This document shows, piece after piece, positions 10,257-18,889 of a DNA stretch of 41,626 nucleotides (the first letter of the stretch is position 1; each line of letters opens with the position of its first letter). The stretch is from NCBI GenBank assembly GCA_003427395.1, contig BFEA01000036.1:1705339-1746964 (forward strand), given 5' to 3'. A model generated the notes under the pieces. It was not told the DNA's origin. It did not search any database and worked only from the letters and a program-made list of their open reading frames with translations. A program made the position numbers and the translations under genes. The stretch is from Chara braunii. Its lineage: Eukaryota > Streptophyta > Charophyceae > Charales > Characeae.

Positions 10257-10654
10257 ACCACATTCTTAGCCCCCCTCTGACTCTAATGAATTTGGTCCCC
10301 TGCGGCAGGCCAATTCATCCACGGTGACCACGTTAACAGCCTACGAACCTGGAGGTACTGGTGGACAGGGAGCTGAGACGGGGGTGAAAGTGTAGAGGAG
10401 ACCAAAGGGTACGGACTGTACGGGTAATCGCCAACTGGCCAGAGTGTGCCACAGACTCACAGCTGCCAATTTGTTGTCACGTGCCCATGTGGTGTGACCA
10501 GAAACCAAGGTCTCCCCCGAGGTGACCCGCCCTGCTTGGCCTTCCTGATCCAGTCTACCCTGATCATTGCTCTCATCTGGCCTTTGGTCTTGGAGATGAT
10601 AGCAGTGTCGCTCGTCCATTCCTGATTGAACAGAACGTTGTTCCTTGTTCTCAA
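10257..10654. other. No gene recognised
   Basis: Only short overlapping ORFs. Nothing repeat-like until the SINE at about 10655. Confidence 0.4.
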
Positions 10655-10835
10655 GAGCCTAGCCCAGTGGGTACAGTGGTACACCCATGAACTGTTGAAA
10701 TACAGACCAGAGTTCGAATCCAGATGATGGTTCTAGATGTATAAAACCAGATATTTCTGAATTGCCTGGGGCCGGTCAGCTCAATGATAATATCTCAAGG
10801 TCATCGCCCTTTCTAAACAAAAAAAAAATAGAAAA
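10655..10835 (+). mobile_element. tRNA-derived SINE, copy 1 (most complete)
   Basis: The head is tRNA-like, with an A box TAGCCCAGTGG at 10660-10670 and a B box AGTTCGAATCC at 10711-10721, the internal Pol III promoter. The body carries a shared signature GAATTGCCTGGGGCCGGTCA (10758-10777), then ATATCTCAAGG and an A-rich tail. Five further copies with the same head and body occur in the window (13750, 18446, 19787, 29176, 32679), which establishes a family. SINEs are copied by LINE enzymes; the LINE ends in this window are candidate partners. Confidence 0.85.
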
Positions 10836-10950
10836 CAAAGAAAAAACCGAATGTTGTTCGTGTCCTCCCCGATGATCCACAGGATAGTCGAGCGGATCGC
10901 TTGTGCTACACTACGATAAATTTGAAATGAAAAGTGAATCCAATTTACCC

Positions 10951-11024
10951 AAATTAGAACGATATGGATAATATTATGGATAATGGAGATGATTAGCATA
11001 GTCCCTGCGCAAGGATGACACGTG
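10951..11024 (+). pseudogene. U6 snRNA fragment, central and 3' part
   Basis: AAATTAGAACGAT at the left, then a disturbed ATATGGATAATATTATGG insertion, then GATTAGCATAGTCCCTGCGC and AAGGATGACACG. This is the U6 core and telestem region with about 15 extra bases between them. It ends before the U6 3' terminus. It lies 116 bp downstream of a SINE on the same strand. Confidence 0.8.
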
Positions 11025-11492
11025 TGCATTACAGTGCATACATCAAGCAAGGACAATTGGATTGAATAGTATGTGAATACCAGAACGAACCAGGATGTGT
11101 TCGTGGGAAGGTGGAGAAAACCTGAGATTCAATTGCTTTTTCTGCGTCTCCACTGAAACCACGTCCAGATTCCTCTCTGCTAGTGGGACCTCTCCCTTGG
11201 ACATGTTTGCCGTCAGATACCTTCAGGAAAGTCCTATTGTAAGCACACCATGAAAAATCACCGAACCCGCACGCCAAACACGTGAAACAAACAAACAAAC
11301 AAACAAGCATATGCATACATCCCACAAAATAACACAAAAAAACAGACGTGAAACTGGCGACCAACCGATCGTGAGCTCGAATCCCTCAAAAATCACGACG
11401 GATACGGCCTCAAAAGTTTTATGCTTTGATAATGGATTCTCAACCTTTCCCGAAAAAAAAAAAAAAAAAAAAAAACTTAGTGGGCATGAGAC
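11025..11492. repeat. Decayed repeat DNA with poly(A)
   Basis: No gene. CAAACAAACAAACAAACAAA lies near 11287-11306 and a poly(A) run at about 11453-11475. The segment 11414-11453 read on the minus strand matches the GGGAAA...GTGGA(A/G)AATCCAT block at 22877 and 23062, so it is a third copy of a dispersed repeat. Confidence 0.5.
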
Positions 11493-11661
11493 GTACCCTC
11501 GGATCACGCATAGAGAGAAGTTACGAAAACCAGGTACAGAGTTGGTGTACTCTCGGATCAGTCATAGAGAGGACTTAGAGAAGTTACAAAAACCAGGTAC
11601 AGAGTTGGTGTACGCTCCGATCACGCATGGTGAGAAGTTACGAAAACCAGGTACAGAGTTG
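11493..11661. repeat. Three-copy tandem repeat, unit about 54 bp
   Basis: Copies start at 11493, 11547 and 11610, each beginning GTAC(C/T/G)CTC and ending AACCAGGTACAGAGTTG. The middle copy has a 9-bp insertion (GACTTAGAG). The copies leave an open frame on the plus strand but look like repeat DNA, not a protein gene. Confidence 0.85.
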
Positions 11662-11689
11662 TCTAGACTCTAGAGTCTAGAGTCTAGAC
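11661..11689. repeat. 29-bp perfect palindrome (odd centre)
   Basis: The 14 bases 11661-11674 are the exact reverse complement of 11676-11689 around a single central base. It is built from overlapping TCTAGA/CTCTAGAG units and sits exactly at the end of the third tandem copy. A smaller palindrome, CACTGTCACAGTG, follows at 11690-11702. Confidence 0.85.
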
Positions 11690-11702
11690 CACTGTCACAG
11701 TG

Positions 11703-12377
11703 TCACAACACAAATGGTGAGGAACTGATCCTGAGATCGAATCCCTCGAATCCCTCAGAATTTCAGAAATAGTGATGCATAGAAACTTAACAGAGCGGGA
11801 AATCCAATGAGAAGTACACTTGGCTGAGGAATTGAGAGAGAGAGAAAGAAAGAAGAAGGGAAAAAAAAAAAAAAAAAAAGAGAAAGAAAGAATTAAGAGA
11901 AGTATCGAACAACAGGCACAGAGTTTTTAGGAATAGATTTTAGGAAGAGGACTGTCACTGTGTCACACAACACAAATCATCCTAAACCCTAAAGAGTGTT
12001 AGGGGAAGGTAGAGCTGGCCCGGCTGGGGACGTTGTCACTCCTTCCCCCTTGACTCACTTGACTGGTGGTGACCCTTTGGGCCTCGCCACACCACTCTCG
12101 AAATGTGGAAAAGACAAATTTAACATGGGGCTGGTGCATATGGCCATGTTCTCGCGGGAAGTTCATTTGTCATTTTGCAGAGTGGCGCGGGGGATGCCCT
12201 TAGTCTAGAATTGATAATGACCAACTGCGAAGCAACTGCGAATGAACTCAAATGCGCGAGTGAATCAGGCTGTATTCGCGATCACATACATCTAATACAG
12301 TCAATCTCCACCTCACTCGTCTGTAACAATTATACTCTGAACCTTCTTCGTGGACGCAACCAGAAATCGTGACTCCC
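11703..12377. other. No gene recognised
   Basis: Holds an A-rich tract at about 11858-11879 in purine-rich sequence, a short plant-telomere-like CCTAAACCCTAAAG near 11982-11995, and a second GTCAC/ACAACACAAAT block (about 11953-11977) resembling 11695-11714. Otherwise unassigned. Confidence 0.4.
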
Positions 12378-12647
12378 TTTTTTTTTTTTTTTTTTTTTTT
12401 TTAATCGTCACTCTCCCTGCACGGCCCTGCATAATTGTTTTTTTTCTTTTCTTTTTGTTGTCATCATCCTTGCGCAGGTGCCTGCACGACCCTGCAGAAT
12501 TTTTTTTTAATTATTATTTTTTTTGTTGTTGTCGTCCTTGCCCAGGTGCCTGCACGGCCCTACTGTGTGTGTTTTCTTGTCATCACCGCGCAGGGGCCAT
12601 GCTAATCTTCTGTATCATTCCAGTTTTTAACGGATGTCCCTAAGGAC
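12378..12647 (-). pseudogene. Chain of U6-derived, A-tailed modules
   Basis: Read on the minus strand, the first module (12647-12579) is a nearly complete U6 lacking its last 25 or so bases: GTCCTTAGGGACATCCG, AACTGGAATGATACAG, AGATTAGCATGGCCCCTGCG. Three shorter modules follow at about 12565-12530, 12505-12462 and 12433-12403. Each carries GGGCCGTGCAGG or close variants, and two go on to CACCTG(C/G)GCAAGGA, the U6 3' region. Each ends in an A-rich tail, the last being A25 (T at 12378-12402). An AATCGTGACTCCC-like sequence lies on both sides of that last tail, a possible imperfect target duplication. Confidence 0.7.
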
Positions 12648-12717
12648 AGCCCTGAGCCCTGCAGAAAAATTAAAACTCTTTTTTTCGTTTTTTTTTTTTC
12701 AGTTCCTCTCGTCTCCT

Positions 12718-12776
12718 CTTCCCCCGAACACAACGCACCCTCATTATGAATGCGGGCGCGCTATGTTCGAGGGAAG
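12718..12776. mobile_element. MITE family A, internally deleted copy
   Basis: CTTCCCCCGAACACAACGCA at the left and a CGCTATGTTCGAGGGAAG end at the right form terminal inverted repeats like those of the copies at 22926, 23110 and 23323. The interior is reduced to about 15 bp, giving 59 bp against about 97 bp for the full copies. Confidence 0.75.
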
Positions 12777-12941
12777 GTGGTGGTATTGCTTATTACCCAG
12801 CTCCACCTCATGGAACCCGTGTCCACTGTCCATCGTCCCACAAAATGAATCCAATGTCCCAATCCTGCACATGCCCACAGTTTCACACAAACGTCATACA
12901 ACACAATCACACAACGCACGCTGGACAATACAAACACACGT

Positions 12942-12942
12942 T

Positions 12943-13019
<77 letters not shown>
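12942..13019. repeat. (CA)n followed by a long poly(A)
   Basis: (CA)n from about 12942 to 12968 passes through AAAAG into about 46 A to 13019. The A run could be a retroposon tail, but no element body is recognised upstream. Confidence 0.9.
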
Positions 13020-13021
<2 letters not shown>

Positions 13022-13616
13022 CGCACAGCTGCACAGAAGTGGCAAGGACGTCGTACATATTATATTTACAGACTCCAAATGGTTAATATTGATTTATACA
13101 CCACAAACTACGATTTCACAGGTTCTTAGGAGCTCCCTACTACTACGTAGTACCATCCTAATAGGCATCGTCAGCCTTTCCAGACGCTTCAGGAGAAACA
13201 ACGTAAACGCGGAGAGAACAGGCAACAAAAAAACCAAAAAGAAAAAAAAGGAAGAAAAGGAGAGAACAGGCAATCACACTCCCTCGAGACCCCTTCAGGG
13301 CCTTCACATTTCTAATCTTAGACGAACAAATTCAACACGCTTAGACATGGAACCCGTGGCCCCTTTTCTATCCTCGACTAACATATTCACATGCTTGGGC
13401 ATGGGCAGCGTTAACTGCAGTCTGCAGAGAATAGGACAAGTACCCTTCACTTTCTATTAAGGCTACGATACCGTACACTTTCCCTATTCAGTTGAGAACC
13501 TTACCAAGCACCTGCTGCTGCGCGCCGTACACTTTCCTACTCAGGCAAGTTTCAGATCGCTGCATACCCGCTGCATAGCCGCTGCTGCTCCTCTTTTTGG
13601 TTTTCCTCGTCAGGAT
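13020..13616. other. No gene recognised
   Basis: Short ORFs only. A near-duplicate phrase, CGTACACTTTCC(C/T), recurs at about 13472 and 13528, and GCTGCATA-type repeats lie around 13560-13580. Confidence 0.4.
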
Positions 13617-13892
13617 CACTGGATTTGAAGCCGCTGGCTTCGATCATCTGGATTTGAACCGGGGTCTACAAAAAGAATATAGCTGAGACGAGAATATAGC
13701 TTATTTTCTACAAAAAGAATTAAGAAAAAAAAAACAAGAAGTAGCATCGTTGACCTGAGCGGTCCTGAGCGGCCCAAGGCAATGAAGAAATATTTGGTTT
13801 TCCTCATCATGTAGCATCATCTGGATTTCAACCGGGGTCTGTATGTCAAGTTGTCAACAGTTCAGGTGAAATACCACTGAGACCACTGAGCT
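13617..13892 (-). mobile_element. tRNA-derived SINE copies 2a/2b, partial
   Basis: The minus strand from 13892 shows the tRNA-like head (GAGCTCAGTGG) and a degraded B box in GACCCCGGTTGAAATCCAGA, then CCTTGGGCCGCTCAGGACC as the decayed body. A second B-box fragment (ATCATCTGGATTTGAACC on the plus strand) lies at 13645-13662, 150 bp away. They match the family at 10655 in order of parts, but neither is complete. Confidence 0.65.
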
Positions 13893-14036
13893 CGGCACGC
13901 GTTACTGATGTGGGCCCTATATACCCTCGTCAAAGCTCGGCTCGCGTTATCGATGTGGGTCCAATCCTATATACCCTCGTCAAAGCTCGGCTCGCGTTAT
14001 CGATGTAGGTCCAATTATCCTATATACCCTCGTCAA
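13889..14036. repeat. Three tandem copies, 45, 50 and 53 bp
   Basis: Copies begin AGCTCGG at 13889, 13934 and 13984 and all end TATATACCCTCGTCAA. Each copy is longer than the one before by small insertions in front of CTATATA. The first copy overlaps the head of the SINE. Confidence 0.85.
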
Positions 14037-14104
14037 AGACATCAACTTGACAGACCTCCACTCGCACCACTACTAAGTCCAAAAGCGTAGGAGACTGCGC
14101 CTAG

Positions 14105-14700
14105 TTTGTGGCGTCATACTCAACACTTGCCATCCTTGCATGTTTGTGGTCAATTATAGATCCATTCAGCTGAAAAAAAGCCCAAAATGCTACCTGCGCC
14201 CTCATTCTCNNNNNNNNNNNNNNNNNNNNNNNNNNNNNNNNNNNNNNNNNNNNNNNNNNNNNNNNNNNNNNNNNNNNNNNNNNNNNNNNNNNNNNNNNNN
14301 NNNNNNNNNNNNNNNNNNNNNNNNNNNNNNNNNNNNNNNNNNNNNNNNNNNNNNNNNNNTCCATGCCTGTCTACGCTGATGAGCTTTCTACCTGCGCCCT
14401 CATTCTCGCGGACTCCATCCATCATCCATGCCTGTCTACGCTGATGAGCTTTCTCTTCGACTGACGATGGCCGCGTATATCTCTGCACCACTGTCACTCC
14501 ATCGTACTCACACTTGCCTTCCATGCATGTTCCTGGTCAAATTCGAACCCACAGTCAGCCGAAAAAAAACGCCCAAAATGCTACCTAAACCCTCGCGGAC
14601 TCATCCATGCCTGTCTACGCTGACGGGCTTTCTCGTTGACTGACGATGGCCACGTGTATCTCCAGACCACTGTCACTCCATCGAGTCCTTGATTGTCCAC
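14105..14700. repeat. Tandemly duplicated unit containing an assembly gap
   Basis: CATGCCTGTCTACGCTGA occurs at about 14362, 14427 and 14605, and GCCCAAAATGCTACCT at about 14180 and 14571. The phrase CACTGTCACTCCATCG recurs at about 14488 and 14668. Together they indicate at least two diverged copies of a roughly 200-bp unit, with the gap falling between copies. The repeat itself may have caused the gap. Confidence 0.75.
14210..14359. other. Assembly gap, 150 N
   Basis: 150 unresolved bases. Isolated single N also occur at 4208, 35390, 35397 and 35582. Confidence 0.99.
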
Positions 14701-15355
14701 TGCAGCTCCTCCGTATGACAGTGCGCCTCGCTCCCCTACTTAAAGAGTACTCACAACACACGCACCAACGAAAAAAATATGGTCGTGTATTCATTCCCAT
14801 TTTGCACATTTGGTGGGGTAGTGGAGCGAGGCCCATTCTTACGACTCTTAACCACTAAGCAGGCAGCTGGGCGCTAAGTCCTTGACCTCCACTGGGTCGC
14901 ACCTTGAAAGCTCCCACTCCCCTCCCGTACGAATCCTCAGATTCCTCACTTCTAGTTGCTCCCCGTCATCATACCAGCATCGCTAATCACAAATGCGGTC
15001 GCCGGTCGGGATGGTCAAAACTAAGTCGTCTCCCGTTAATACCACTATGGCTAATCAAAGGCAGTCAACGGCCGGGATATTCAAACCTACTTCGTCCGGA
15101 CCCGAAACCTTCCATCCTTCCGCTCCTCCTCAAACTTGATTGCTAATCAAATGCAGATTGCTAATCAAATGCAGTCGGGATCCTGGTCAAACTTACGTCG
15201 TCGGGACCAGGGAGGTGCCGAAAACTCCGCCACACCTTCCGCCTGTCCACTTCGGGTCAAACTTCATGTCGCGACCGTCCAGACTTACCATCCATACGTT
15301 GGGACCGGCATCTCCTGGTCAAACTTCACGTCCCGACCATCGGGAATGGCCAACT
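14701..15355. repeat. Degenerate repeats downstream of the LEA-like gene
   Basis: ATTGCTAATCAAATGCAG is present as an exact tandem pair (15139-15156, 15157-15174), and related GCTAATCAAA phrases lie at about 14983 and 15051. A phrase of the type GGTCAAACTTC followed by a CGACC/GGACC element recurs about five times from 15015 to 15345. This suggests an old array directly after the stop codon of the LEA-like gene, on its 3' side. Confidence 0.55.
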
Positions 15356-16921
15356 CTATGTTGGAACCGGGTCCTTTTCAACTCTTGTCGCCATCTCCGT
15401 TTCCGCAGCAGAGTGACCGATGTCTACAGCTGGCACGTCTTGGAGTACCTCCTTCTCCCGTTGTTCCTCCTCCCGTTCCTCCTCTTCGTCCCTCCCTGCC
15501 GCGGGCTTGCCAATCTCTGTCCTTGGATGTGATTCCACTTCCGACCCATCTCCTTCTTCTTCTTCTTCTTCTTGAGACCCCTGGTGCGTACCCTCTGCAT
15601 GTTCCTGATTAGACCCCTCCACCTTCTCTTGTATCGTTTCTCCCAACTCCTCGATCTTCTCACCCAACTTTACTGTTTTGGACTTCGCCCCCTCTTCCAG
15701 CTTTCCAGCCATCTCCGCTGCCTTCTCCGCCGTGGCCTCTTTCAGCTTTCCAGCCATCTCCGCTGCCTTCTCCTTCGCCTCCTCACTTTTCGATTTCAAC
15801 GCCTCTTTCGCCTCTTCTCCCTTACATTTCAACGTCTCCTTGGCCTCTCCCGCCTTGAGTTTCACTGCCTCCAGATTCTCCGCAGAGTCACCAGACCGTT
15901 CCTTCACCGCCTCCACGCCCTCAGCCGTTGCGTCTTTCGCTGCCGAAACTGTCTTCTTCACAGCCTCGGTCACAATCTTTTTCATGAGGCGATCGGTCAC
16001 TTTCTGCAGCGCCTCCCCGATGGTTGGGCCTTCCCCTTCGGCCTTTGGGGGGGCGGCAAACCCCGGAGGAGGACCTGTCACGACCTTGCGATGAGGAGAG
16101 ACTCTCTCTTCCTCCATCTGACCCCTGGCGCTGCTGCTGCTGCTGCTACGGGTGGAGGCGAGCTTCTCAGCCAATGCCTCTTTGACATGAAGGGCCTTAT
16201 CCTTGGCCGCTTCGGCAATCTCTTCCGCTTCCTCTACCGTGCGGTCCTTCAAGTGTCCCAGGGTCTCTTTTGTCCCGCTCGCGCCCTCCACCACCTTCTC
16301 CTTCACCACCTCTCCTGTACCCATGGCCTTCTCTTTTATTCCACCAATCGCTTTGGCAGACACATCCTTAACCGACGCCAATCCGCTGACCAACTTCTCC
16401 GTCGCCGTTTGAGATGCCTCCTGCACGTACTCCTTCGCTTTCTCGATCCTCAGCTTGACAGATGGCATAACGTCGAAGGGCTCGTCCGCTGGCTCCGGTG
16501 CCGCAAAGCCAGGCTTCAGCCCGCGCATTTCGCTCGCCTCAGGCGTCTGCGGAGAAGCCCCTAAGGACTGATAAGTCGGATAGGGATTGGGAGAGGTGGC
16601 ACGGCCACCTCCTCCTCCCTTGGCTCCACCACCACCTGCTGTTCCTTCTTCTCTGCTCGGAACCTTAGTCACAGTGGAGATGGGAATTCCCCTTCTCCTC
16701 TCCTCTTCCTGAGCGTCAAGTATTTCCTCCTCCTCCTCCTCCTCCTCGTCCTTGCCCCCTCCTCTCGTTGTCGTTATTGGCACCTCCCTTGTTCTCGGTA
16801 TTGACGACGCCTCCTCATCCCTTCCTGATGTCGCCATATCCTTCATCTCTGGTATGAGCTGTTGTTGCTCAGAGCCGACCAAATCTTCCTCACGCGCCAT
16901 CTTGTCCTGCTCTGCCCCCAT
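15356..16921 (-). CDS. LEA-like (LEA_4 / group 3 type) hydrophilic helical protein
   Basis: A single 521-codon frame runs from the ATG at 16921 to a TAG at 15356-15358. The protein is very hydrophilic with no signal peptide or membrane segment. Residues 1-130 are acidic and glycine-rich (EEEEEEEE near 60-66, GGGG near 97-106). Two GFAAP motifs (about 138-142 and 287-291) each open a segment of Lys/Glu/Ala helices: 152-255 and 298-440. The second contains clear 11-mer-like LEA_4 repeats such as KAGEAKETLK, EEAKEALKSK, and AEKAAEMAGKL twice (about 384-407). The tail is again acidic. LEA_4 proteins are disordered when hydrated and fold into amphipathic helices on drying, protecting membranes and enzymes. 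Apolipoprotein-like or perilipin-like helix proteins are alternatives. It is intact, intronless and the longest frame in the window. Confidence 0.85.
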   Translation of the reverse strand: MGAEQDKMAREEDLVGSEQQQLIPEMKDMATSGRDEEASSIPRTREVPITTTRGGGKDEEEEEEEEILDAQEEERRRGIPISTVTKVPSREEGTAGGGGAKGGGGGRATSPNPYPTYQSLGASPQTPEASEMRGLKPGFAAPEPADEPFDVMPSVKLRIEKAKEYVQEASQTATEKLVSGLASVKDVSAKAIGGIKEKAMGTGEVVKEKVVEGASGTKETLGHLKDRTVEEAEEIAEAAKDKALHVKEALAEKLASTRSSSSSSARGQMEEERVSPHRKVVTGPPPGFAAPPKAEGEGPTIGEALQKVTDRLMKKIVTEAVKKTVSAAKDATAEGVEAVKERSGDSAENLEAVKLKAGEAKETLKCKGEEAKEALKSKSEEAKEKAAEMAGKLKEATAEKAAEMAGKLEEGAKSKTVKLGEKIEELGETIQEKVEGSNQEHAEGTHQGSQEEEEEEGDGSEVESHPRTEIGKPAAGRDEEEEREEEQREKEVLQDVPAVDIGHSAAETEMATRVEKDPVPT

Positions 16922-17077
16922 TTCCTGTCTCGCCTACTCAGTTTCACTGTTTTCTGTCCTCGACCTACGTCCAATTTTCCTTCATACCACACGCAGGCCG
17001 TCAATCAAATCAGCCACCTCTCCGTCAAAGTCCAGAAAACACTGATTCCCCCCCAAAAAAGACGGAAAAAAAGAAAA

Positions 17078-17087
17078 CCTTTATACC
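17078..17087 (-). promoter_or_regulatory. Candidate TATA box of the LEA-like gene
   Basis: GGTATAAAGG on the minus strand, about 160 bp upstream of the ATG at 16921, in otherwise gene-free sequence. The spacing would give a 5' leader of roughly 130 nt. No experimental start is known. Confidence 0.5.
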
Positions 17088-17760
17088 GCCAATTCCCCAC
17101 AGGCATCCACGTTTTTTTGTCAAACAGGCTTAGCCTAGCATCATAGCCACACACCTCCCTTGGGTTTCCCCTATCACTAACTACATAGAGCAGCACTGTC
17201 TAACAACGAAATGATCGAAATCAACACACGGATTACAAGTCTATAACTACACGAGATGTCGAACACACACTATCACACAGTACTGCCAGCCAGGTTGACA
17301 TCACTCGGATGGCAAAGTATCAAGCAGCTCAGCCCAAAAAACGTTTAAAAACCGAGAAAGGAAAGTAAAAAACGTTACAAAACCGAGAAAAAGGACAGCG
17401 CTCACGCTTCTATTGTCTCTCTTCACGCTTCCGTTGACGTCACTTCTACAAATTGCTCCGGCAGCCGCACCGTCTGTGTGCCACTTGTTTGGTCTCTCGT
17501 TGTTGGCCGCGACCTCAACTCGCCGAGCGTCACCGTCCCTGTGCAACTTGGTCACATCGTCGGCCCAAGCCTCGAACGTCCATCCTCACAGAAGACGCAA
17601 TGAAGGCATAATATCACGAATGAACGCTCTTTTGGTTTCCCTCGCTGAGACGAAACTGCAACAGAGAAAACATAATGTCATACATCATTACCAAGAGTAA
17701 GACCGCTCCAGTTAATCACTTCAATATGAGCTCAAAGAAACAAAAAAAGATACATAAAAA
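17088..17760. other. Upstream region of the LEA-like gene, nothing recognised
   Basis: Likely promoter-proximal sequence for the minus-strand gene. A short duplicated phrase (AACGTT(T/A)...AAACCGAGAAA) lies at 17340-17394. I could not support particular stress-response elements. Confidence 0.4.
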
Positions 17761-17880
17761 GCGTATCCCTGAACAGTCTGAAGATCCCCAAACAGAGCAA
17801 TTCAGCAGCAATTTACATAAAAGCAGCGTATCCCTGAACAGTCTGAAGATCCCCAAACAGAGCAATTCAGCAGCAATTTC
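17761..17880. repeat. Near-perfect tandem duplication, period 66 bp
   Basis: The 54-bp block 17761-17814, beginning GCGTATCCCTGAACAG, recurs without visible change at 17827-17880, separated by ACATAAAAGCA-type sequence. The identity suggests a recent duplication. Confidence 0.95.
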
Positions 17881-17892
17881 AGCTTAATAACG

Positions 17893-17926
17893 CTGCGCAG
17901 TGATGAGACGCATAAATCGAGGAATC
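17893..17926 (+). pseudogene. U6 snRNA 3'-end fragment
   Basis: CTGCGCAGTGATGAGACGCA followed by TAAATCGAGGAATC matches the last third of U6 (CTGCGCAAGGATGACACGCA, then TAAATCGAGAAATGG). It starts 13 bp after the tandem duplication and has no poly(A). Confidence 0.75.
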
Positions 17927-18071
17927 TATGCCTAGATCCAAATTAATTGAAAATAAAAAGAACAAAGACAAGTCCAGCCAGCTTAATGCCAGGTGTCCTG
18001 TGTCACGTTACAAAAAAAAAAGGTGCCACTTGAGCACAGACTTCCCAGAGAGTCAATCGTACAACCGAGAA

Positions 18072-18160
18072 GATTTCTCGATTTATGTGTCATCTTTGCG
18101 CAGGGGCCATGCTAATCTTAATTCTCTGTATCGTTTCAATTTCAACAGATGTCCAGAAGG
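18072..18160 (-). pseudogene. U6 snRNA pseudogene, nearly full length
   Basis: The minus strand reads a diverged 5' stem (GGCCTTCTGGACATCTG), the core AACGATACAGAGAA, then GATTAGCATGGCCCCTGCGC, and the 3' GATGACACATAAATCGAGAAA. The 5' stem no longer pairs as in working U6 and there is no A tail or clear U6 promoter. It is oriented against the fragment at 17893, 146 bp away. Confidence 0.85.
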
Positions 18161-18445
18161 CCCCACCGAGAAGAAAAGCATAACCGCACCCCAAGGATGA
18201 CAGGCACAAATCAGGAAATGCTCCAACTGAAAGAAAAAAAAACAAAAAAATCCTCACACAATCACAAAGGCCAACCAAGAGGTTCAATTGGATATTTACG
18301 TAGCATAGAATTAGATATTTATGTACCATAAGACGTACCGTTAGACCTCACCCACGACAAGCAGGGCGAATCATCAATAGATCAAATTCCGCAATAAGTA
18401 CGTTCTTCCTCGAAACAAGTCCGATGAATCGCCGATGATAACCAA

Positions 18446-18592
18446 TGGTCTCAACCAGCTGGTACACCCACAAACTGTAAAATGCAGACCTGAGTTCGAG
18501 TCCAGATGAAACCAGATTAAATAAATTCCTGAATTACCTGGGGCCCGGGGCTGGTCTGTTTCATGATGATATCTCAAGACTATAAAAAAAAT
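18446..18592 (+). mobile_element. tRNA-derived SINE, copy 3
   Basis: Degraded A-box region (CAACCAGCTGGTACACCCA) and a good B box (GAGTTCGAGTCC, 18492-18503), then the family body GAATTACCTGGGGCCCGGGG and GATGATATCTCAAG, ending in a short A run at 18585-18591. Confidence 0.8.
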
Positions 18593-18625
18593 CCAAACAT
18601 GCATTATTGTCGACTCCAGCCGCCG

Positions 18626-18848
18626 CAATTGTTTTTTACGTCATCGAAAAATACGATGATAAGAAAATATTCCCAAAAGAAAAAACAACGAAACATTAAA
18701 ATCGAAGAAAAAAATTCCCAAATTAACCAGAAAAAAGACATCGAAATCGAAAGAGCTGGCCAACTCTTCCGCACGACAACCACAACTGTGTCTTACGTCA
18801 TCGAAAACAACGATGATAAGAAACTTTTCCCGGAAAAAGAAAAACAAA
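18626..18848. repeat. Duplicated 65-bp block, period 157 bp
   Basis: TTACGTCATCGAAAA(A/C) followed by ACGATGATAAGAAA and an A-rich stretch occurs at 18626-18690 and again at 18783-18848 with about 80% identity by eye. Confidence 0.75.
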
Positions 18849-18889
18849 CATAAATCGAGATAGGTGATCAACTTCCGCACCAGAAATCA

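Noticed and set aside
11982-11995. Telomere repeat (CCTAAACCCTAAAG)
   Set aside because: Barely two plant-type units; short matches like this, and the CCCTAAACCGCAAC phrases near 19.3 kb, are expected in other repeats.
14101-14524. ORFs containing long runs of X
   Set aside because: They only read through the 150-N assembly gap.
15572-16564. 330-codon ORF on the plus strand
   Set aside because: It is the antisense shadow of the LEA-like gene; its Leu/Arg-rich content is what the reverse of Lys/Glu/Ala codons gives.
17761-17880. CRISPR array
   Set aside because: Only two copies of a 54-bp block with a 12-bp linker in a eukaryotic nuclear setting: a tandem duplication.
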